Made by a program: the position numbers and the translations under genes
Source: Methylococcaceae bacterium UBA7658
GTDB taxonomy: Bacteria > Pseudomonadota > Gammaproteobacteria > Methylococcales > Methylomonadaceae
Reading direction: 5' to 3'
Assembly: GCA_002483425.1 (NCBI GenBank)
Contig: DLHW01000048.1
Location: 1 to 16,635, forward strand
Length of the DNA stretch: 16,635 nucleotides
Notes under the pieces: generated by a model
Databases searched by the model: none
What the model was told of the DNA's origin: nothing
Seen by the model: only the letters and a program-made list of their open reading frames with translations
Shown: positions 1-8,366 of the stretch, piece after piece
Position numbering within the stretch: the stretch's first letter is position 1
How the letters are laid out: every line of letters begins with the position of its first letter

Positions 1-16
1 CTTCCATTGCCTATTT

Positions 17-1030
17 TTATAAATTATATGGATACTTCGCCTCAAAGCCATGCACCTTAGCCTTGGTCGAAAACAGCGCCGGCGCCCAAGGGGTTTGCTC
101 CTGCCCGGTTAAGTGATTCGCCAGCCAAAGCGCTTGACTGCGAATGGGTAGAATGTAGGCATAAAGTTTGCTTTCCGACAGTTCGGCGGCATCGCCCAGC
201 GCGAAAACATCTTCATCGCTGGTTTGCAAATAAGCATTCACCTTAATACCCCGGCCAACGTCCAAACCGGCTTGCTGAGCTAACCCGGTTCGCGGTTTAA
301 AACCGGTCGCCACAACGATGGCGTCGTATTCCGCCGTCACATCCGTTTTTACACAGAGCTTCCCGCCTTCATCGGCAAAACTTTGCACCGCCTGATTTAA
401 CAACACTTCGACGCCGGATGCTTGCAATACGGCCAAAAGACCGGCCGAGTCCTCCGGAACCAACTGGCGTTCCATAAGACGGTCCATCATGTGATAGATC
501 GTGACTTTATCGCCCGCCGCCGCCAAGTCCGAAGCGACTTCGCAACCGATTAAGCCGCCGCCGACCACCGCCCAATGGGGATGTTGATTACGGTTTAAGA
601 ACGGCTGGCGGAATTTTCGCATGGCTTTCAGATCGGCCAGGCTGTTCAATTTGAAAAACAGCTTTTCAAAGGGACGGAACGGCGGCGGAACAAAAGCCTC
701 GGAACCTTGCGCCAAAATCAATTTGTCGTAAGTCAAAAATTTTTCTTGACACGGCCCATCGATGGCAACGGTTTTTTGTTTGCAATCAATTCCGGTAATT
801 TCGGATCCGGCGATAACGTCGATATTGCTTTCGCGCAGTTTATCGAACGATTTTAAAATAATGGACTGCTCGATATCGGTTTTTGTAAAGCCTCTAGACA
901 ACAAGGGCCGGGAGTAATAGCCGTCGTGTTCTTGAGTGATTAGCGTAATTTCCGTATCGGGCGATAAGGTCCGGTATTTTTCAGCAAACGTCACTCCGGC
1001 AATACCTGAACCTACGACAACAATATTCAT
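17..1030 (-). CDS. Rubredoxin reductase-like NAD(P)H/FAD oxidoreductase
   Basis: This flavoprotein probably passes electrons from NAD(P)H through FAD to the rubredoxin encoded just upstream. An FAD-binding Rossmann motif GSGIAG lies at residues 7-12, a second nucleotide-binding motif GGGLIG at 157-162, an ATG motif at 241-243, and the second FAD motif DVFALGDAAE at 274-283. The early YYSRPLLSRGF segment (38-48) closely resembles the matching part of Pseudomonas AlkT/RdxR-type rubredoxin reductases. A good ribosome site (GGAGG) precedes the ATG. At 337 residues it is roughly 45 residues shorter than the reductases I recall (about 380-390): it stops soon after the helix that follows the FAD motif and lacks most of the C-terminal domain. 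Two further in-frame stops are close by, so this may be a natural short form or a truncation. The family call is firm; the rubredoxin partner is inferred from adjacency. Confidence 0.85.
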   Translation of the reverse strand: MNIVVVGSGIAGVTFAEKYRTLSPDTEITLITQEHDGYYSRPLLSRGFTKTDIEQSIILKSFDKLRESNIDVIAGSEITGIDCKQKTVAIDGPCQEKFLTYDKLILAQGSEAFVPPPFRPFEKLFFKLNSLADLKAMRKFRQPFLNRNQHPHWAVVGGGLIGCEVASDLAAAGDKVTIYHMMDRLMERQLVPEDSAGLLAVLQASGVEVLLNQAVQSFADEGGKLCVKTDVTAEYDAIVVATGFKPRTGLAQQAGLDVGRGIKVNAYLQTSDEDVFALGDAAELSESKLYAYILPIRSQALWLANHLTGQEQTPWAPALFSTKAKVHGFEAKYPYNL

Positions 1031-1070
1031 GTCAGCCTCCCGTTTTTATTATTATCGAATGTATTCTGTC

Positions 1071-1241
1071 TTAGTCGATTAGCTCAAAATCGCTCTTTTC
1101 CACACCGCATTCGGGGCAACGCCAATCGTCCGCTATATCTTCCCATAACGTTCCGGGTTCAATGCCGGAATCGGTATCACCAGCTGCTTCATCGTAAATG
1201 TGGCCGCACACCGTACATTGATATTTTTTATATTCGATCAC
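1071..1241 (-). CDS. Rubredoxin, 56 aa, GTG start
   Basis: This is a small one-iron electron carrier. The two Cys pairs that hold the Fe are C9-T-V-C12-G and C42-P-E-C45-G. The conserved aromatic and loop residues Y7, Y16, W33 (in GTLWEDI) and W40 (in DDWRC) are all in place, and the length is normal for the family. Translation begins at GTG (complement of 1239-1241), five bases after a near-perfect AAGGAGG. That ribosome site and the absence of an ATG decide the start. The gene ends 40 bp before the reductase-like flavoprotein, so the two are very likely co-transcribed as an electron-transfer pair. The final acceptor is not visible in this window. Confidence 0.95.
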   Translation of the reverse strand: MIEYKKYQCTVCGHIYDEAAGDTDSGIEPGTLWEDIADDWRCPECGVEKSDFELID

Positions 1242-1324
1242 TTTTTCCTCCTTTTCAAGTTGTCAAAACGGTTTATTAAATCTTGCCTAGCGCGTCATTT
1301 TACTATTCAAGCCGATAAAGTCAG

Positions 1325-2458
1325 TTATTTTTTAAAGGGCAAATATGTTGCCGCATCGTCCTTATAAAACCGCACTGCACTTGTTTCCCTGGCTAAAAAC
1401 TGTGCGACAGCTTCGGCGAAACGCTTATCTTTAAACCAATGCGCGGAATAGGTGGTGACCGGCTCGAAGCCGCGGGCAATTTTATGTTCGCCCTGCGCAC
1501 CGGAATCGAAACGCTGTAACCCATTGGCGATGCAATAATCCAGTCCTTGGTAATAACAAGTCTCAAAATGCAAACTATCGTACTCGGCCAGACATCCCCA
1601 ATAACGCCCGTATAACGTGTCATCAGACGTAAAACTTAGCGCCGCGGCCACATAATTATTCGATTTCACGGCGAACACCAATAACATTCGATCGCCCATT
1701 GTGCGCGCGCAACGTATAAAAAAATCAAGATTGAGATACGGCGGCATGCCGTGCTTTAGATACGTCGTTTGGTAAAAATCGTAAAACACACGCCATTGCA
1801 GATCGCTGACTTCATGACCGGAGAGTTGAAAGAGTTCGACTCCTTGCTCGATAATTTTACGGCGCTCGCGTTTCAGCATCTTGCGTTTGCTGTGATTGAA
1901 GGTATCGAGAAAGTCGCCGAAAGACGTGTAACCCTTATTAAACCATTGAAATTGAATGCCTTCGCGCACTAATAAGCCTTGCTCGCGAAGCGTTTCCAAT
2001 TCCTCGCTAACGGGAAATAAACAATGCCAAGAGGAAGCGCCGGAAGGTTCCGATTGAGATTTGATGAAATCGAACAGCAACCTTGCGATATGCCGCCGGT
2101 TAGTATGGCCGGCAAGCGCCGTCCGTACGCCCTGACAAGGCGTAAATGGAATCGCGGTCAACCATTTTGGATAATAAGAAACGCCGTATTGTCCACCAGC
2201 GTAAGCCCATTGCTGATCGAACACATACTCGCCACGGGAATGCGTTTTAAGATATAAGGGCATTGCCGCAACGGCTTGGTTACTCTCGGTAACGAGAAGA
2301 TGTTTCGGTTGCCATCCGGTTTTTTCGGAAACGCAACCGCTTTCTTCCAAAGCTGATAAAAACTCATGCCTTAGAAATGGATAGCTATTCCCTGCCAGCT
2401 TATTCCACGCAACGCAATCGGCTTCACCGATTGCGCTTAATTGTTTTATTTCGAACAC
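1325..2458 (-). CDS. COG3146/DUF482 GNAT-like acyltransferase
   Basis: This is a member of the COG3146 family of large GNAT-fold proteins, annotated variously as N-acetyltransferases or peptidoglycan-biosynthesis (FemAB-like) proteins; their substrate is not known. Recognisable segments are HEFLSALEESG (31-41), TGWQPKHLLV (47-56), PLYLKTHSRGEYVFD (67-81) and YYPKWLTAIPFTP (95-107). All are typical of the family, and the 377-residue length is normal. The start used is GTG (complement of 2456-2458). No good ribosome site precedes it, but the N-terminus fits the family and no better start is seen downstream. It lies 83 bp upstream of rubredoxin on the same strand, with no obvious terminator between them. 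There is no signal peptide, so a cytoplasmic location is likely. Family membership is sure; function is not. Confidence 0.85.
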   Translation of the reverse strand: MFEIKQLSAIGEADCVAWNKLAGNSYPFLRHEFLSALEESGCVSEKTGWQPKHLLVTESNQAVAAMPLYLKTHSRGEYVFDQQWAYAGGQYGVSYYPKWLTAIPFTPCQGVRTALAGHTNRRHIARLLFDFIKSQSEPSGASSWHCLFPVSEELETLREQGLLVREGIQFQWFNKGYTSFGDFLDTFNHSKRKMLKRERRKIIEQGVELFQLSGHEVSDLQWRVFYDFYQTTYLKHGMPPYLNLDFFIRCARTMGDRMLLVFAVKSNNYVAAALSFTSDDTLYGRYWGCLAEYDSLHFETCYYQGLDYCIANGLQRFDSGAQGEHKIARGFEPVTTYSAHWFKDKRFAEAVAQFLARETSAVRFYKDDAATYLPFKK

Positions 2459-2531
2459 TTAATTGAGCAAAACCCAGGCTGATCTCTGAAATAACGTCGG
2501 CCGATTCGACAATAAATCGCTAGACATTATC

Positions 2532-4154
2532 TTAATGTCCGATGCCGCCTTCCGTTAAATGTTTAGGCTCCAGCAGCTTTTCCAGTTCCGCCCGGCCGAT
2601 CTCGGTCATTTCCGCGGCAACATCGATGATGGGCCGCCCTTGTTTATAAGCGGCTTTGGCGATTTCCGCCGCTTTGGCGTAACCGATGATAGGATTGAGC
2701 GCCGTCACCAAAATCGGGTTTTTCGCCAACGCTAATTGCAGGTTATCTTCACGGACGGTAAATCCGGCGATGGCTTTATCGGCCAGCAGTTTGCTGACGT
2801 TGGCAAGCAATTCAATGCTCTGCAGGATGTTGTACGCAATAACGGGCAACATTACGTTTAACTGGAAACTGCCGGATTGACCTGCGATGGTAATCGTAGC
2901 GTCGTTGCCGATAACTTGCGCGGCCACCATCGTCACAGCTTCGGGAATCACCGGATTCACCTTACCGGGCATAATGCTGCTGCCGGGTTGCAAGGCTGGC
3001 AATTCGATCTCGCCTAATCCCGCCAGCGGGCCGCTGTTCATCCAGCGTAGATCGTTGGCGATTTTCATCAAGCTGACGGCAATCACCTTCAACTGTGAAG
3101 ATAGTTCTACGATTGCATCCTGTGAACTTAAGCCTTCAAAAAACGATGTGTTCGGTTGAAACGGCAGCCCTGTGTCCTCGGCCAGCGCCTTGGCGAACTC
3201 GACGGCAAACTCCGGATTCGCGTTAATGCCGGTGCCAACGGCTGTGCCGCCTTGGGCAAGTTTGTAAACGCGCGGCAACGCGGATTGAATTCTATCAACG
3301 CCATTGCGAATTTGCAGCGCCCAGCCGCCTAATTCCTGGCTTAACCGGACCGGCATGGCGTCCATAAGGTGAGTGCGTCCGGTTTTGGTGATGTGATCCA
3401 AAGAAGCGGCCTTTTGTTCAATGGTTTCGGCGAGATGCGTTAAAGACGGCAATAAGACTTTATTGCACTCCAACGCCGCACTGACATGAATAGCGGTCGG
3501 TACGACGTCGTTACTGCTTTGCCCCATATTGACATGATCGTTAGCGCTAACAGCGCTCCCCGCGATCCGCGACGCTAAAGTTGCGATCACTTCGTTAACG
3601 TTCATATTGGTGCTTGTACCGGAACCGGTCTGGAACACGTCGACCGGAAACTGATCTTGATGTTGCCCGTCCCGGATAGCTTGCGCGGCGCTGATGACGG
3701 CATCCGCTAAGGTTTTCTCCATGTCGCCCAAGCTGGCGTTTACTTTCGCCGCAATATGTTTAACCAAAGCCACGGTTTTGATAAATGCGGGCGGCATGGT
3801 CAACCCGCTGACCGGGAAATTGTTAATGGCGCGCTGGGTTTGCGCGCCGAATAAAGCATTAGCCGGGACTTGCAATTCGCCCATGCTGTCTTTTTCGATT
3901 CGGTATTGTTCGGTCATGATTCTATTAATAAAGGTTATTACGTCGTCTTGGGTAAACGGCCAACACAAGCAGTTGTTGGATTCCCGGTGTAATAATACGG
4001 GAATTCGGGTGGCAAAGTCATGTTGCCAACACGTTTGTTCGGCGATGTCGATAAGTTTTACCGGAAGATCTATTACAGAATGACACTCATCGATTATGTC
4101 TTCCGCCAATTCGCATAAGTGACAACCGCTCGTGCCGAGTAATAAATAATTCAT
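2532..4154 (-). CDS. fumC: Glutaredoxin-like (DUF836) domain fused to class II fumarase
   Basis: Residues 1-79 form a complete DUF836 glutaredoxin-like domain: a beta-strand start, a redox motif C11-H-L-C14, the cis-proline segment RIPVLL at 50-55, and a CWPF segment near 64-67. Residues 80-540 are a full-length class II (iron-independent) fumarase, which interconverts fumarate and malate in the TCA cycle. Its marks are TGSGT (176-180), GQSSNDVVPT (211-220), GRTHLMDA (259-266, with the active-site His262) and the family signature GSSIMPGKVNP (391-401). THLMDA rather than THLQDA also occurs in actinobacterial fumarases. The usual fumarase N-terminus begins exactly at Met80 with no linker. No ribosome site is visible before Met80, so one fused protein is the simplest reading, although internal initiation is possible. 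Aspartase is less likely because the motif is THL, not TQL. Fumarase activity is inferred from the motifs. Confidence 0.9.
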   Translation of the reverse strand: MNYLLLGTSGCHLCELAEDIIDECHSVIDLPVKLIDIAEQTCWQHDFATRIPVLLHRESNNCLCWPFTQDDVITFINRIMTEQYRIEKDSMGELQVPANALFGAQTQRAINNFPVSGLTMPPAFIKTVALVKHIAAKVNASLGDMEKTLADAVISAAQAIRDGQHQDQFPVDVFQTGSGTSTNMNVNEVIATLASRIAGSAVSANDHVNMGQSSNDVVPTAIHVSAALECNKVLLPSLTHLAETIEQKAASLDHITKTGRTHLMDAMPVRLSQELGGWALQIRNGVDRIQSALPRVYKLAQGGTAVGTGINANPEFAVEFAKALAEDTGLPFQPNTSFFEGLSSQDAIVELSSQLKVIAVSLMKIANDLRWMNSGPLAGLGEIELPALQPGSSIMPGKVNPVIPEAVTMVAAQVIGNDATITIAGQSGSFQLNVMLPVIAYNILQSIELLANVSKLLADKAIAGFTVREDNLQLALAKNPILVTALNPIIGYAKAAEIAKAAYKQGRPIIDVAAEMTEIGRAELEKLLEPKHLTEGGIGH

Positions 4155-4193
4155 AATGCCGTAAATCCAAATGGTTAAACCCCTGTCAATTAC

Positions 4194-4206
4194 CTGGTCA
4201 GACCAG
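4194..4206. promoter_or_regulatory. GntR/FadR-type operator-like dyad upstream of the fumarase fusion
   Basis: CTGGTCAGACCAG is a perfect inverted repeat: 6-bp arms around one central base. Its core TGGTC-N-GACCA matches the known half-site pattern of FadR-subfamily GntR regulators (FadR, PdhR and relatives). It sits 40-52 bp upstream of the start of the glutaredoxin-fumarase gene. On the minus strand a TTGACA (complement of 4184-4189) follows it within 4 bp and could be a -35 element, but the matching -10 (GATTTA/ATTTAC) is weak. No such regulator is encoded in this window. The dyad is seen; its use is inferred. Confidence 0.4.
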
Positions 4207-4229
4207 CAATATTGAAAAACTTAGCCAAC

Positions 4230-5141
4230 CTACCGGCGCTTCCAAATTCCCTGGAAGCAAGCGGCTATTGCCGTTTCACTGCGGGCAAACCAAAATTCCG
4301 GTATCAAAGCTAGATAAAGCGCTAACATAATTAGCGCAAACCAGCGTAAATTCATCGTCGTCAATAAGCCGATATGGAAAAAAATACCCACGGCTAGGCA
4401 AATTTTTCGCGTGTGAGTATTCAACAAGAAAATCGGAAACAGTAGCTCCCACCAGCGGATCAGCCATGCCAGTATTGCCAGTATGTCATCGATAAAAGGC
4501 TTATGAATGATGTTCCAGCCATTCCAGCGCGAATAGTGGGGGTGAATTAAGACATATTGGATAATTGTGCCGTCCAGCCATTCAGGGCTGTGAAATTTAA
4601 CCCAGCCCGAGACGAAATAGATCAGGGCAATCTGGAATTGTATCAAACGCAACGGCCATACCGCGCCGTACTGAGGAAAATGCTGACGATAAGCATCGGC
4701 CGACCAGCGCTGTCCGCAAGGCGAAAACATGAGGTAGCCACACATCGACTTCAAAACAGCATCGTCGCCATCCATAAGCAAGGGATTCCTATTCCATAGC
4801 GACACCCACACCAGCCAAGTTAAGCAGGCCATCGAGCGGCTTCGCCAGCCAGCCGCAAGAAGAATCGAGGTTGCGATCCCGAACAGGACGAAAATTTGAG
4901 CTGAAGTTGCCGCATTCGCGCTAGCGTCGATAAACAACAACGACCAACTGCCGCCGTTTTGATCAGTGACCGGCCCGGCGGCGCCCAACCAGCCGGAAAT
5001 ACTGAAGTGAGTTTCAATATAAGGCATCATACCTGCCAAATATACGGCCGATAAAATTCCGAAGGCGATCCGGAGAGCGGCGTAACGCCGGATATCGGTA
5101 CGCCTAAACCAGAACAGCCGCCAATTCGCAAGGATTGTCAC
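4230..5141 (-). CDS. HTTM-domain integral membrane protein
   Basis: This is a polytopic membrane protein of the HTTM family, the multi-helix domain shared with vitamin K-dependent gamma-carboxylase. Hydrophobic stretches lie near residues 21-40, 80-98, 103-116, 164-180, 216-240, 247-262 and 266-282. Family-type loops include RNPLLMDGDDAVLK (118-131), the IALIYFVSGWVKF helix (171-183) and WWELLFP (230-236). At 303 residues it is the bare membrane domain, without the C-terminal lumenal part of true carboxylases, so carboxylase activity should not be assumed. It begins with GTG inside a GTGA overlap with the stop of the upstream gene. There is no clear ribosome site of its own, which suggests translational coupling and a shared complex. 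The role of bacterial HTTM proteins is mostly unknown. Confidence 0.85.
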   Translation of the reverse strand: MTILANWRLFWFRRTDIRRYAALRIAFGILSAVYLAGMMPYIETHFSISGWLGAAGPVTDQNGGSWSLLFIDASANAATSAQIFVLFGIATSILLAAGWRSRSMACLTWLVWVSLWNRNPLLMDGDDAVLKSMCGYLMFSPCGQRWSADAYRQHFPQYGAVWPLRLIQFQIALIYFVSGWVKFHSPEWLDGTIIQYVLIHPHYSRWNGWNIIHKPFIDDILAILAWLIRWWELLFPIFLLNTHTRKICLAVGIFFHIGLLTTMNLRWFALIMLALYLALIPEFWFARSETAIAACFQGIWKRR

Positions 5142-5779
5142 GGCAAGGTCAGCAGTATTTGATCCATCCGGTAACCTGATGGAGATAAATCGGCGAGTTC
5201 GGGATGTAACTCGAACAGGTGCAATACAAGTTGAATGGGATACGTTTCGTCCTTCATGGCGGCTGGGGAATAAGCGCGATGATAGGCCGTAAATCGTTTT
5301 AACAGGTCTTGATCTTGCAACTTAACCAGATTTTCAGTCAACCGGTAATACCGGCTCCGGCCACTGCCGAAAAGCTCAAAATACCCGGCTTCGTTATTTA
5401 ACCGGTTATCGAGATTGCTAAATAAAGGTTTGTTGCTGCAGGTTATTTTTCCGGATTCCGGGTCTGTTTGAGTTCTAGTGCAAATAGATAAATACTGATG
5501 GTAGCGCGGACTCTGCGGTGCAAAAAAATCCCAATATTGCTGGCTGCCGGTAAGATTGATGTAATGTTCTAATAAGTCTTTAATACCCGGATTGTTGTTC
5601 AAAGAAAAGATTTTAATGAGAACGGTATCGAAACCTCGTTCTTCGAACCCACCTGCCACACTGGCAAATTGATGCGGTAAACTCCACCAGCTTATCGCAA
5701 TCATGTGACTTAAACAGCACAGTACAATTAGTCCTTGTTTAATCTCCTTAGGAATGCCATGAAAAAATAGCCCGAACAT
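5138..5779 (-). CDS. Membrane-anchored protein of unknown function, HTTM partner
   Basis: I do not recognise a named family. The 213-residue product has one hydrophobic segment near residues 16-35, probably an uncleaved anchor, followed by a soluble region that should face the periplasm. Residues 83-97 (WDFFAPQSPRYHQYL) resemble the W-x-x-FAP-x-x-P motif I associate with proteins encoded beside HTTM genes. Two Cys (C100 and one about 15 residues later, in ITCSNK) could form a periplasmic disulfide. The ATG has a modest AGG-type ribosome site about 10 bases upstream. Its TGA overlaps the GTG of the HTTM gene by 4 bp, so the two proteins are almost certainly made together. The soluble part may complement the membrane domain; this is inferred only from the pairing. 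Confidence 0.75.
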   Translation of the reverse strand: MFGLFFHGIPKEIKQGLIVLCCLSHMIAISWWSLPHQFASVAGGFEERGFDTVLIKIFSLNNNPGIKDLLEHYINLTGSQQYWDFFAPQSPRYHQYLSICTRTQTDPESGKITCSNKPLFSNLDNRLNNEAGYFELFGSGRSRYYRLTENLVKLQDQDLLKRFTAYHRAYSPAAMKDETYPIQLVLHLFELHPELADLSPSGYRMDQILLTLP

Positions 5780-5892
5780 GCGAATAACCTGCCGATCATC
5801 TTACATAGAAGTAAATCAAGGTAATGGCTTTTAATTGCAAACTCAATTCAATGCGAAAAATAATCGAGCGCCGAATCGGTTTCCAGTTAAAT

Positions 5893-6906
5893 TCAATGTT
5901 TTTTTGATAACCGCTCCATCAAATAACACAAGCAATCTTGCCGGATAACGCCGGCATCCCGGGTCAGCATGGCGGGCATCACGGTACGCCGGTTAACCAA
6001 GGCATTATCCTGTCGTTCAAAATAATGGCTAGTCACATCATTGCCCGCCTCATCCCATGCTTGTACCGGCAATGTACCGTTTGAAGAAGTCATGGCTAAT
6101 CCGGTACCCGGCGGCAATTCCCGGAAATTGTAATAATCGATATCGGCCTTTAGGTTCAATTCGGCGGCAGTATTATCAACGCTTAGGCTGATATGTTCCG
6201 GTATTTTGACTACCGCTACCGTGTGGAAAAGATCGAGATCGTGATTAGCTACGGGATGCGAAGGCAAGGCCGATAAGTGTAACACCGCATCTACAAAACT
6301 GGCGGCGTGTTCGACACCCCCAGCTCCGCCCGGTTTTCCGCATTCTAACGTGACCGCCGGACACAAGGCGGCAAAGGCTTCGGACTGAACGCCCTTAGGG
6401 TGCGTAAAATAAACCACAATCCGCGAAAACAGGGTTGCTAAATGCAAAAACGCGTCATCCAAACGATTAACACAACCGTAATGCGGATTCAACCCAGTAT
6501 TGTTATGAATATCGATGCTCGCGAATACGTTTCGAGCCGCCATGTTACCGATGACGGTTTGCATCAGTTGGTGTTCCGGTAATTCGGGTTCAGTTTCCTG
6601 CCTCGACCAAACCCGGTTATAGTCCGGCTGATTATCGAGCCGTCTTAAACCGTTGCGGGCTGCTGCGATATTGCCGATAAACAGCGAAAGCGAGCGCGGA
6701 AGCATTTGCGCCCGGTATTTTTGTAAAACCGTTTGCATGGCTTTTAATCCGGTATCTTCGTTGCCATGCAAGAGGATCGAGACAAAGAGCGGCTCGCTCC
6801 GGCGGCCCGGTAAATGAATAAGCGTGGGACCGGGCAATATCCGGTAGAGATCATGCGCTTCAACATCAAAAAACCGTTCTGGCAGATCATTCCTTTCAAT
6901 TAACAT
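5893..6906 (-). CDS. M14-family succinylglutamate desuccinylase/aspartoacylase-like zinc hydrolase
   Basis: This is a zinc carboxypeptidase-fold enzyme of the AstE/AspA branch, which cleaves amide bonds of N-acyl amino acids or peptides. Likely zinc ligands are H47 and E50 in LLHGNEDTG and H134 in DIHNNTG. A substrate-binding run R89..N97-R98 (RRLDNQPDYNR) matches the family pattern, and E188 in TLECG is the likely catalytic glutamate. The 337-residue length is normal. It lacks a signal peptide and should be cytoplasmic. It is the last gene of a tight unit, 18 bp after the GCS2-type ligase, with only a weak ribosome site. The pairing suggests that it acts on, or recycles, the gamma-glutamyl or related amide made by the ligase. 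The substrate cannot be read from the sequence, and AstE function is unlikely because no other ast genes are here. Confidence 0.85.
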   Translation of the reverse strand: MLIERNDLPERFFDVEAHDLYRILPGPTLIHLPGRRSEPLFVSILLHGNEDTGLKAMQTVLQKYRAQMLPRSLSLFIGNIAAARNGLRRLDNQPDYNRVWSRQETEPELPEHQLMQTVIGNMAARNVFASIDIHNNTGLNPHYGCVNRLDDAFLHLATLFSRIVVYFTHPKGVQSEAFAALCPAVTLECGKPGGAGGVEHAASFVDAVLHLSALPSHPVANHDLDLFHTVAVVKIPEHISLSVDNTAAELNLKADIDYYNFRELPPGTGLAMTSSNGTLPVQAWDEAGNDVTSHYFERQDNALVNRRTVMPAMLTRDAGVIRQDCLCYLMERLSKKH

Positions 6907-6924
6907 GATTGTTTGTTTTCTTTT

Positions 6925-8349
6925 TTACAATTCCCATTCGTGTACCGGCGCGCCGCTGCGTTGTCTTTCCAAGTAGGCCGCCACAAGCTGCAAATTACCG
7001 GCCTTATGCTTGTTACGGTAAGACCGCTGCCATACAGAACCGGTTTGCCCCGTCATTATCCGTGCAGTCATTATATCGATATAAAATTCAATATCATCGT
7101 CTGCAATGGCTAACATTTTCAAACCTAATTTTGCTTTTGGCAAAATTTCCTCCAACAAAAGCGTCCCGGCATCGCTGCTTCGTCCGTTCAACCAGAAAAG
7201 GCCGGCATGAAGTCCGTTACGGGCGGCGGCGTAAAAGTTTTCCCGGGCTTTATCAAAGCCGAAGCAAACTTCGGGCGGTTCTGGCAGGGTTGCTAAAAAA
7301 CGGGAAAGTCCGAAATAAACCGCCGCGTTAGCCATCATGTCCACCAGACTCGGACCAGCCGGAAGGACCCTCTGTTCGATGCGTAAATGCGGCGTACCGT
7401 CCGCATCGAAACCGATTAATGGCCGGACCCAGCGCCATATTGTGCCGTTATGCAAACGTAAGTGCGCATAGTGATCGCACGGACCGTCCATCAAAATCGG
7501 CAGAAGCGCGGTATGTTGGCTTATATTTTCGTCGAAGCATTCATATAGCGAGGCACGGACATAGCCTCTGCCGAAACTAACCCGCCGTTTTTCCGGTACG
7601 GCGTTGTCGCCCATTTCAATCGCTTGTTCGAATAGTGGAATCCGGGTCTCATCCCACAAGTCTGTATCGAATAGCAGCGGCGAATTACCCGAAGCGGCTA
7701 CCAACGGTCCGGCCGCGATCAGGGCCGCGTTGTAATAACGCACGGCATCGTTTTGCCCGGTTTGCAAATGGATTTGGAACGATGTCGTAGCCGCCTCTAA
7801 CATCACATCGGGATGGTCGATAGTCAAACATTCACGGCCTTCGATGCAAATGCGGATCGGCCGGCCGGCGCGTTTAGCCAACACTTGCTCGTTTAAGGCC
7901 CGGTACCGCTTAAGGTCGGACATATTGGCCAGACAAAGATCCTGCTGACGTATCGTCGGTAAAATACCAATCATCAATAAGACGCTGTCCAGCTCGTGCG
8001 CTTTATCCTGACATTGCCGCCAGGTTTGGTTGAGTTCATCCGTCATGGCGGTCAACACATTGCCATGGAGCGGCAACGGTTCGCCGTTGAGTTCAACGTT
8101 ATACCGCGAAAGTTCGGGAACGACCAGGGGGTTATTCAGCTGGCTGAGAAAATCCTGGTTAATGGGAGACGGAATGTAGTTGTGATCCACCAGCCAAGAT
8201 TCTAGCTCGTAACCGCAGATATTTCCGGTGTCGGAAAAATCGCCATCGGCGAGCGCTTTTTGCAACCGACCGGTTTCATTAATGAGGCGTCGTTCAAACT
8301 CTTTGAACGTTGCTTCGCTAAATTGCGTTGAATGAATCTCTTGGCCCAT
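6925..8349 (-). CDS. GCS2-family glutamate-cysteine ligase-like carboxylate-amine ligase
   Basis: This is an ATP-dependent ligase of the glutamine-synthetase-like GCS2 superfamily, expected to join the gamma-carboxyl of glutamate (or a similar acid) to an amine. The metal/ATP motif G46-Y-E48-L-E50 followed by a WLVD strand corresponds to the GxExE start of the family. Other family-like segments are PELSRYNVELN (78-88), AATTSFQIHLQ (186-196) and ASGNSPLLF (219-227). The 474-residue length is larger than the about 370-residue YbdK enzymes and fits the group often labelled glutamate-cysteine ligase. It follows the macro-domain gene by 17 bp and precedes the M14 hydrolase by 18 bp. Known work on amidoligases (Iyer and colleagues) describes GCS2 enzymes beside peptidases and RimK-type ATP-grasp ligases; no RimK is in this window. 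Whether it makes gamma-glutamylcysteine is not shown. Confidence 0.8.
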   Translation of the reverse strand: MGQEIHSTQFSEATFKEFERRLINETGRLQKALADGDFSDTGNICGYELESWLVDHNYIPSPINQDFLSQLNNPLVVPELSRYNVELNGEPLPLHGNVLTAMTDELNQTWRQCQDKAHELDSVLLMIGILPTIRQQDLCLANMSDLKRYRALNEQVLAKRAGRPIRICIEGRECLTIDHPDVMLEAATTSFQIHLQTGQNDAVRYYNAALIAAGPLVAASGNSPLLFDTDLWDETRIPLFEQAIEMGDNAVPEKRRVSFGRGYVRASLYECFDENISQHTALLPILMDGPCDHYAHLRLHNGTIWRWVRPLIGFDADGTPHLRIEQRVLPAGPSLVDMMANAAVYFGLSRFLATLPEPPEVCFGFDKARENFYAAARNGLHAGLFWLNGRSSDAGTLLLEEILPKAKLGLKMLAIADDDIEFYIDIMTARIMTGQTGSVWQRSYRNKHKAGNLQLVAAYLERQRSGAPVHEWEL

Positions 8350-8366
8350 TTTATAAACTTAGCGCT

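Noticed and set aside
3694..4083. 129-residue plus-strand open frame inside the fumarase fusion
   Set aside because: It lies opposite a well-supported gene with clear family motifs and shows no family features of its own.
6909..7331. 140-residue plus-strand open frame opposite the GCS2 ligase
   Set aside because: The composition is Arg/Pro-rich and shadow-like, with no motifs, and the ligase on the other strand is convincing.
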